Source: JABDKH01 sp963768565 (GTDB lineage Bacteria; Bacteroidota; Rhodothermia; Rhodothermales; JABDKH01). From it: a DNA stretch of 64,000 nt. The position numbers and the translations under genes are program-made. Location of the stretch: contig CAVYIO010000020.1 of assembly GCA_963768565.1 (NCBI GenBank), forward strand, positions 124,001-188,000, in the 5' to 3' direction. The notes under the pieces are model-generated. The model made no database searches. It was not told where the DNA came from and worked only from the letters and a program-made list of their open reading frames with translations. Below are positions 59,943-64,000 of this stretch, piece after piece. Position 1 is the stretch's first letter, and the number at the start of each line of letters is the position of its first letter.

Positions 59943-61061
59943 TCAAAAGTAGAACTGCAGGTATCCGAAGTACGCGTTCTTCTGCTGGCCGAACTCGGTG
60001 TCACCCTTGCCGGCAAACAAGTACACCGCGCCTCCCAGTTCCATGTTCTCACGTAGCGAGTACGTCATCGACGGACCAACCAGAGCGCTCTGGTCATCGA
60101 TGTTGACCAACGCATACACGCTGGCAGCGAACAGCGGCGTGACGGCCTTGGACACCGATACGGCGGCATAGTCACGCGCGACGTTGAACACGTTGCCGGT
60201 CAGCAATTGCCTGAAGTCGTACTCGCTCTTGTCGGTCGTCCCCTGTCCGTTGAGATAGTATTCTACGAAGGCGTAGTAGTCTCCCCGGAAGCTCCGATCC
60301 AGTGTCACGGTCAGTCGGACATACGCGCTCCCGTCCTGCGGAAACGTCAGTGCGGCCTCTCCTTTGAGGCCCGCGTCGCCGACATAACCCGAGAAATCAC
60401 CGCCGACCACCCAGTCGTCGCGGAAGTAGCCGCCCATGACGGAGAAATCGTACTCTCCCTTGTGCGACACCAGTCTGGCGGCCGCACTCGACGCGGCCGG
60501 ATCCGAGGCCGGTGCGTAGCCCGCCTCGAGATGCGAGAAGTCACCGGTGGCCAGTGAGAGATGAACGGCGTCGATGCCCGACTTCTCGTCGAGCTCAATG
60601 GCGGCGGGATTGAACGGGTTGAAGAGATCGGTCGGGTTCCACGCAAAGCCCGTACCCCAGGCAATCCGCTGCCGGCCCACCGTGATCTGCGCCTTCCCGG
60701 CGTAATACGTGGCGAAAGCTCGGAACAGGCGCTGGTCCAGCGTGAACCGGGAGCCGGATGCGACGCGCCAGTCCAGATCCAGCCACGTACGCCGTTCAAT
60801 GAGACGGGAGATGTCGTACTCCTCCGACGCCAGGAAATTGCCGGCCAGCATCTCCGTGTCCAGCCAGACCTCGGCATGCAGATTCGGCCCGACGTCGAGC
60901 ATCTGCTGCCACCGGAATCGCGTGATGTCCAGAAACTGCGACTCACCCGACAACACAGACGACGTGCCGATAGCCAGATTCTTGACGTAGCCGCGCGACT
61001 CAAGCGACACCTGGCCCGTTGCCGGCTGATGAACGACGGCGACACACACGCAGACGGCCAT
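59943..61061 (-). CDS. outer-membrane beta-barrel protein associated with an ABC exporter
   Basis: 372 residues. The N-terminus (MAVCVCVAVVHQPATGQVSL) looks like the end of a signal peptide but lacks a basic head; an in-frame TAG lies close upstream, so the true start may be a non-ATG codon or an upstream ATG lost by a frameshift. The body is a regular beta-barrel: SRFTLDQRLFRAFATYYAGK, QITVGRQRIAWGTGFAWNPT with DLFNPFNPA, a motif seen in outer-membrane proteins encoded near LolCDE-like transporters. It ends in NAYFGYLQFYF, with the aromatic terminal residue. It follows the ABC ATPase by 35 bases. A role in moving lipids or lipoproteins to the outer membrane is plausible but unproven. Confidence 0.8.
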   Translation of the reverse strand: MAVCVCVAVVHQPATGQVSLESRGYVKNLAIGTSSVLSGESQFLDITRFRWQQMLDVGPNLHAEVWLDTEMLAGNFLASEEYDISRLIERRTWLDLDWRVASGSRFTLDQRLFRAFATYYAGKAQITVGRQRIAWGTGFAWNPTDLFNPFNPAAIELDEKSGIDAVHLSLATGDFSHLEAGYAPASDPAASSAAARLVSHKGEYDFSVMGGYFRDDWVVGGDFSGYVGDAGLKGEAALTFPQDGSAYVRLTVTLDRSFRGDYYAFVEYYLNGQGTTDKSEYDFRQLLTGNVFNVARDYAAVSVSKAVTPLFAASVYALVNIDDQSALVGPSMTYSLRENMELGGAVYLFAGKGDTEFGQQKNAYFGYLQFYF

Positions 61062-61096
61062 CAGTCGGACCGAACGCGCCTATGCGCCGAACGATG

Positions 61097-61840
61097 TCAG
61101 CTCCGTCTTTCATCGTCGACAATCTGTCCGTCGCGCAAACTGACCAGCCGACGGGCCCTCTCCATCACCAGCGGATCGTGGGTGGAGAAAAGGAAAGTGA
61201 TGCCGGTGCGCTCGTTCAGGTCACGCATCTTGTCGAGCAGTCGAGCCCCGGTCTTGGAATCCAGATTGGCTGTCGGCTCGTCGGCCAGAATAAGCCGCGG
61301 CCGCGAGAGCAAGGCCCGGGCCACTGCGACCCGCTGCTGCTGGCCGCCGCTAAGTTCGCTCGGTCGCCGACGCATCAGCTCGTCGCCGATCCCGAGATCC
61401 GCGAACTCCTCGCGGACACGCCTGCGCCGCTCAGCCGCCGGAACGCCCTGCAGGAGCAAACTGAACTCCGCGTTCTCTTCCGCACTCAAGACAGGAATCA
61501 GATTGTATGCCTGAAAGACGAAGCCAAGGTGTTGAAGTCGAAACTCGGCAAGCTGCGTCCTGCTCAACACCGACAGATCCTGACCATCTACAATCACCTG
61601 TCCGCTGGTCGGCTTGTCAAGGCCGCCCACGATATTCAACAGCGTTGTTTTTCCGGATCCCGACGGGCCCGCTATGGCCATGAACTCGCCCTTCTTGATC
61701 GTCAGATCCACCCCGTCGAGGGCACGTACCGGAACGGTGTCCTTGTCCTGGTAGATCTTGACGATCTTGCTTGCTCGAACAAGCTCGGTATTCAATCCCG
61801 CCCCGCTCGTCGAGCCGTTTCCATGTACGAGGTCAGACAT
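61097..61840 (-). CDS. ABC transporter ATP-binding protein (LolD/MacB type)
   Basis: 247 residues from ATG 61840. Walker A GPSGSGKTTLLNIVGG, Q-loop FVFQAYNLIPVLSAEEN, signature LSGGQQQRVAVARALL, Walker B LILADEPTANLDS and the switch FSTHDPLVMERARR are all intact. This is the MacB/LolD subfamily, which powers envelope lipoprotein release or efflux instead of import. Its start overlaps the end of the permease gene by eight bases. About 38 codons of open frame upstream of the start are low-complexity Ser-rich and overlap the permease, so I did not include them. Confidence 0.93.
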   Translation of the reverse strand: MSDLVHGNGSTSGAGLNTELVRASKIVKIYQDKDTVPVRALDGVDLTIKKGEFMAIAGPSGSGKTTLLNIVGGLDKPTSGQVIVDGQDLSVLSRTQLAEFRLQHLGFVFQAYNLIPVLSAEENAEFSLLLQGVPAAERRRRVREEFADLGIGDELMRRRPSELSGGQQQRVAVARALLSRPRLILADEPTANLDSKTGARLLDKMRDLNERTGITFLFSTHDPLVMERARRLVSLRDGQIVDDERRS

Positions 61841-63062
61841 AGTTGATTGCCTCCACGGCCCTGAATCGGCTGGCCTTGAATGCCGGGTAGAGAACGCTGA
61901 GAAAGACGACGATGAAGATGGTGATGACGCCCGTCCAGATGTGTCGCCAATCAACGTACGGGTAGATAACGGTACCGAGGTTGAACGATCTCATCCCTTC
62001 CGCAAACGCCGATAGATCGAGTCCGGTCTCGGCCCACCACGCCACGAGTCCGGCTGCCACAATGCCGCCGACCAGGAGGCCGAGGATGACGATGAATGCC
62101 GCCTCCAGATACAGCATGCTGAAAATCTGCATCGGCCGTAATCCGTTGGCCGACATGATTCCAATCTCCCGAATCCGCTCGAAGATGACCATGAGAAAGG
62201 AGTTGATGATCGAGAACGAGATCGCCGAAAACAGGATCAGGACGAGTGCGACACTGAACACGTCGTAGGTCTGCCGCATCAGAACGAGCATGGGGAGGCG
62301 GTCCTCCCAGGTCAGGACGTCGACTGGCATTTCGGACAGTCGGCCGCGCAATGCCGCCGCGGAGATCTTCAGGTCAGTTCCGGGATCGAGGTGAACAGAG
62401 ATGGTCGACGCTTCCTCGGTCGAGTATCCCAGCAGTCGCCGCGCCTCACCTATATGGACGAACACCATCATCCGGTCGTACTCGGCGCTGTTCGTCGTGA
62501 ACAGGCCGCGCACACGGTACGCACCGGCACTGACCTCATTCTCCAGGTCGCTGACCATCACCACGATCTTCTCCCCGACCGTCACGTTCAGCCGATCCGC
62601 CAGGGAGATTCCGATCACGACCTCCCCGTCCACGACCTCGGGCGACAGGTATTCACCCTGCACGATCCGGTCCGGAATGCTCGACACGCCCCGTTCGCGC
62701 AGCGGATCGACACCCACCAGCCTCACGCCCGACGCCTGCTCGGCCGAGTTGACCATTCCTGACGTAACGACCTGCGGCGAATAGAGAGTGATGAGACTCT
62801 GATCGAGGGCGTCCTCGACGGACCCGAGATGCCGAATCCTGGACCGGATGGTCGGGTTGTCCGCGTAGCCCGACGACGAGAGTTGGATATGACCGCCGTC
62901 CAGTTCGATCGATGTATTGACCAGCTGGATGGAGAACCCATCGGCAAACGTCATCGATCCAACGAAGCAGAAGACGCCGATCGAGATCGCCGAAATGAGC
63001 ACCCATGAACGGCGCTTGTTTCTCCAGATGTTTCGCCACGCGATTTTGGCCAGCATGCCCAT
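61833..63062 (-). CDS. FtsX-family ABC permease (LolC/E-like), second copy
   Basis: 409 residues from ATG 63062 (or ATG 63056, MLAKIAWRNIWRNKRRSW, which is the usual beginning). Helix 1 follows at about 20-40, then a large periplasmic domain (about 45-265) and three more helices (about 275-300, 325-350 and 370-395). This 1+3 topology with the MLxxIAWRNIWRNKRR lead is typical of MacB/LolCE permeases. It starts 11 bases after the other permease and is followed directly by the ATPase. The two permeases are homologous and probably form a heterodimer. The longer open frame to 63383 is antisense-like overlap and is not part of the gene. Confidence 0.92.
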   Translation of the reverse strand: MGMLAKIAWRNIWRNKRRSWVLISAISIGVFCFVGSMTFADGFSIQLVNTSIELDGGHIQLSSSGYADNPTIRSRIRHLGSVEDALDQSLITLYSPQVVTSGMVNSAEQASGVRLVGVDPLRERGVSSIPDRIVQGEYLSPEVVDGEVVIGISLADRLNVTVGEKIVVMVSDLENEVSAGAYRVRGLFTTNSAEYDRMMVFVHIGEARRLLGYSTEEASTISVHLDPGTDLKISAAALRGRLSEMPVDVLTWEDRLPMLVLMRQTYDVFSVALVLILFSAISFSIINSFLMVIFERIREIGIMSANGLRPMQIFSMLYLEAAFIVILGLLVGGIVAAGLVAWWAETGLDLSAFAEGMRSFNLGTVIYPYVDWRHIWTGVITIFIVVFLSVLYPAFKASRFRAVEAINYV

Positions 63063-63073
63063 GGGCTCGCAGT

Positions 63074-64000
63074 CTATTTCATTGTTCGGAGTGCTTCCAC
63101 CGGCGAGAAGCGACGCATGCGAAGAACCGGATATATCAGTGCAATAACGGCTATCACACCGATCCACATCAGCGGTTCGTAGAAGATGTACGGCCGCGCC
63201 GAGAATGAAATCGCGGGTACGGAGAATCCGAAATCCTCGTACATCGCCGACCAGTCCTCTGGTAACGGAATCGGATTCGCGTGCATGTAGGAGACCACGA
63301 TGAACGCGATCCCGAAGCCAACAGCGACGGAGAGCAGCGTCTTCAGGATCAACTCCATCGCGATGAGCAGCGTGATCTGCCACGGCTTCATTCCAATCGA
63401 CATGATCACACCGAATTCCCTGACCCGCTCCATGACACTCATCATGGTCGTGTTGAAAATCTCGAACCCAACCATGATCAACAGAAAGGCATAGAACACA
63501 TAGTTGCCGATGTCGTCCATCGCCCTGGCCTGCTGCAGCTCGGGCAGCAGAGATTTCCAGCCCATCACCTCGAACCGGTCACCGTCGAACCGATCTTCAA
63601 GCTGCCGCGCCAGCCGATCGGAGTCGCGGAAGTCGGCCGTCTTGATGACAAGTTCCGTGAACCGCCCTTCCATCGAAAACAGAAAGTCGGCATCCTCCAC
63701 TGTCATGATCATCATTGAGCGGTCGACCTCCGGATTCCCGGATCTCAGCAGCCCCTTGATCACGTAGAGATCTGCACCCATCGCATTGCGGAAGCCCTGC
63801 GTCAGGACGACGACCGTGTCTCCAACGGCAAGCCCGAGATTGTTCGCAAGTGTTCGGCCGAGCATGACCTCGTGATCGTCGCCGGGCTGAAGTCGTTCTC
63901 CCTCAACAGGAGCCGAGGCAAACGTGCTGATGCCGTACTCGCGGGCAGGATCAATCCCGACGATGATGCCGCCGACACTGGAAGAGTCCGAACTCAGCAG
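63074..64000 (-). CDS. FtsX-family ABC permease (LolC/E-like), first copy, cut by the window edge
   Basis: 309 residues visible; the frame is open to the edge, so the N-terminus and helix 1 lie outside. The visible part contains the periplasmic domain (GIIVGIDPAREYGISTFASA, LGRTLANNLGLAVGDTVVVL, VDRSMMIMTVEDADFLF) and three C-terminal helices (YVFYAFLLIMVGFEIFNTTM, ITLLIAMELILKTLLSVAVG, and the last ending RMRRFSPVEALRTMK). The MERVREFGVIMSIGMKPWQI loop is the signature of the FtsX/MacB permease domain. It is upstream of the second permease, ATPase and barrel genes in one operon. An apparent start at 63865 (MLGRTL) is internal. Confidence 0.9.
   Translation of the reverse strand: MLSSDSSSVGGIIVGIDPAREYGISTFASAPVEGERLQPGDDHEVMLGRTLANNLGLAVGDTVVVLTQGFRNAMGADLYVIKGLLRSGNPEVDRSMMIMTVEDADFLFSMEGRFTELVIKTADFRDSDRLARQLEDRFDGDRFEVMGWKSLLPELQQARAMDDIGNYVFYAFLLIMVGFEIFNTTMMSVMERVREFGVIMSIGMKPWQITLLIAMELILKTLLSVAVGFGIAFIVVSYMHANPIPLPEDWSAMYEDFGFSVPAISFSARPYIFYEPLMWIGVIAVIALIYPVLRMRRFSPVEALRTMK

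Noticed and set aside
61841..61954. Extension of the ABC ATPase by 38 residues
   Set aside because: Ser-rich shadow of the permease C-terminus; MSDLVHGNG at 61840 overlaps the permease end by only eight bases.

Overview
The window is a gene-dense (about 58-60% GC by eye), non-mobile chromosomal segment of a Gram-negative bacterium. It most likely belongs to the Rhodothermota (Rhodothermia/Rhodothermales side of the Bacteroidota-Chlorobiota group). Evidence for this: secreted proteins end in YPNPF-type type IX secretion (T9SS) sorting domains, a PorV/PorQ-like outer-membrane protein lies next to them, SusC-style TonB receptors carry N-terminal carboxypeptidase-like domains, and the complex I genes contain both an NhaD antiporter and a pterin carbinolamine dehydratase. 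I recall that last arrangement being described for Rhodothermus marinus. No tRNA, rRNA, CRISPR array, insertion sequence or prophage was recognised.

Layout. 1-6754 (minus strand): the distal half of a complex I operon in the order nuoJ, nuoK, nuoL, nuoM, nhaD, pcd, nuoN (cut by the window edge); nuoL is broken by at least six closely spaced lesions. 6960-15831: a membrane protein, a DnaQ-exonuclease/GIY-YIG fusion, two sensor histidine kinases, malate dehydrogenase followed by a 52-bp tandem repeat, and a cation diffusion facilitator. 15906-24279: glpK-glpD (glpD frameshifted), then two related hybrid kinase/receiver proteins flanking an exported methyltransferase-fold lipoprotein. 24448-37328 (plus strand): a large cell-surface locus with T9SS-type secreted proteins (one with OB folds, one an endonuclease/exonuclease/phosphatase), a TonB receptor, a PorV-like protein and two lipoproteins, several joined by 4-base or shorter overlaps.

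37491-39110 holds small proteins, a collagen-motif lipoprotein and a DUF971 protein. 39114-49311 (minus strand) is a four-gene double-strand-break repair operon: addB, addA, an SbcD/YhaO phosphoesterase and a YhaN-type Rad50-like ATPase with a hydrophobic membrane-like segment. 49435-55184 has a 30-residue putative membrane microprotein, a 72-residue helical protein, chrA, xthA, a frameshifted TonB receptor with its lipoprotein, and a frameshifted membrane protein. 55284-56973 pairs MtnA with a class II aldolase, suggesting a short 5'-deoxyadenosine/methylthioadenosine salvage route. 57192-64000 has a Cys-rich protein, two proteins sharing an unusual C-x4-C-H cytochrome-like domain (one fused to a DUF5777-type outer-membrane barrel), a zinc-ribbon miniprotein, and an operon of an outer-membrane barrel plus a LolCDE/MacB-like ABC exporter running off the right edge.

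Data quality: five genes (nuoL, glpD, the OB-fold secreted protein, one TonB receptor, one membrane protein) are interrupted by simple indels while all frames still encode conserved protein. I think this is more consistent with residual sequencing or assembly errors than true gene decay, but I cannot prove it from sequence alone.
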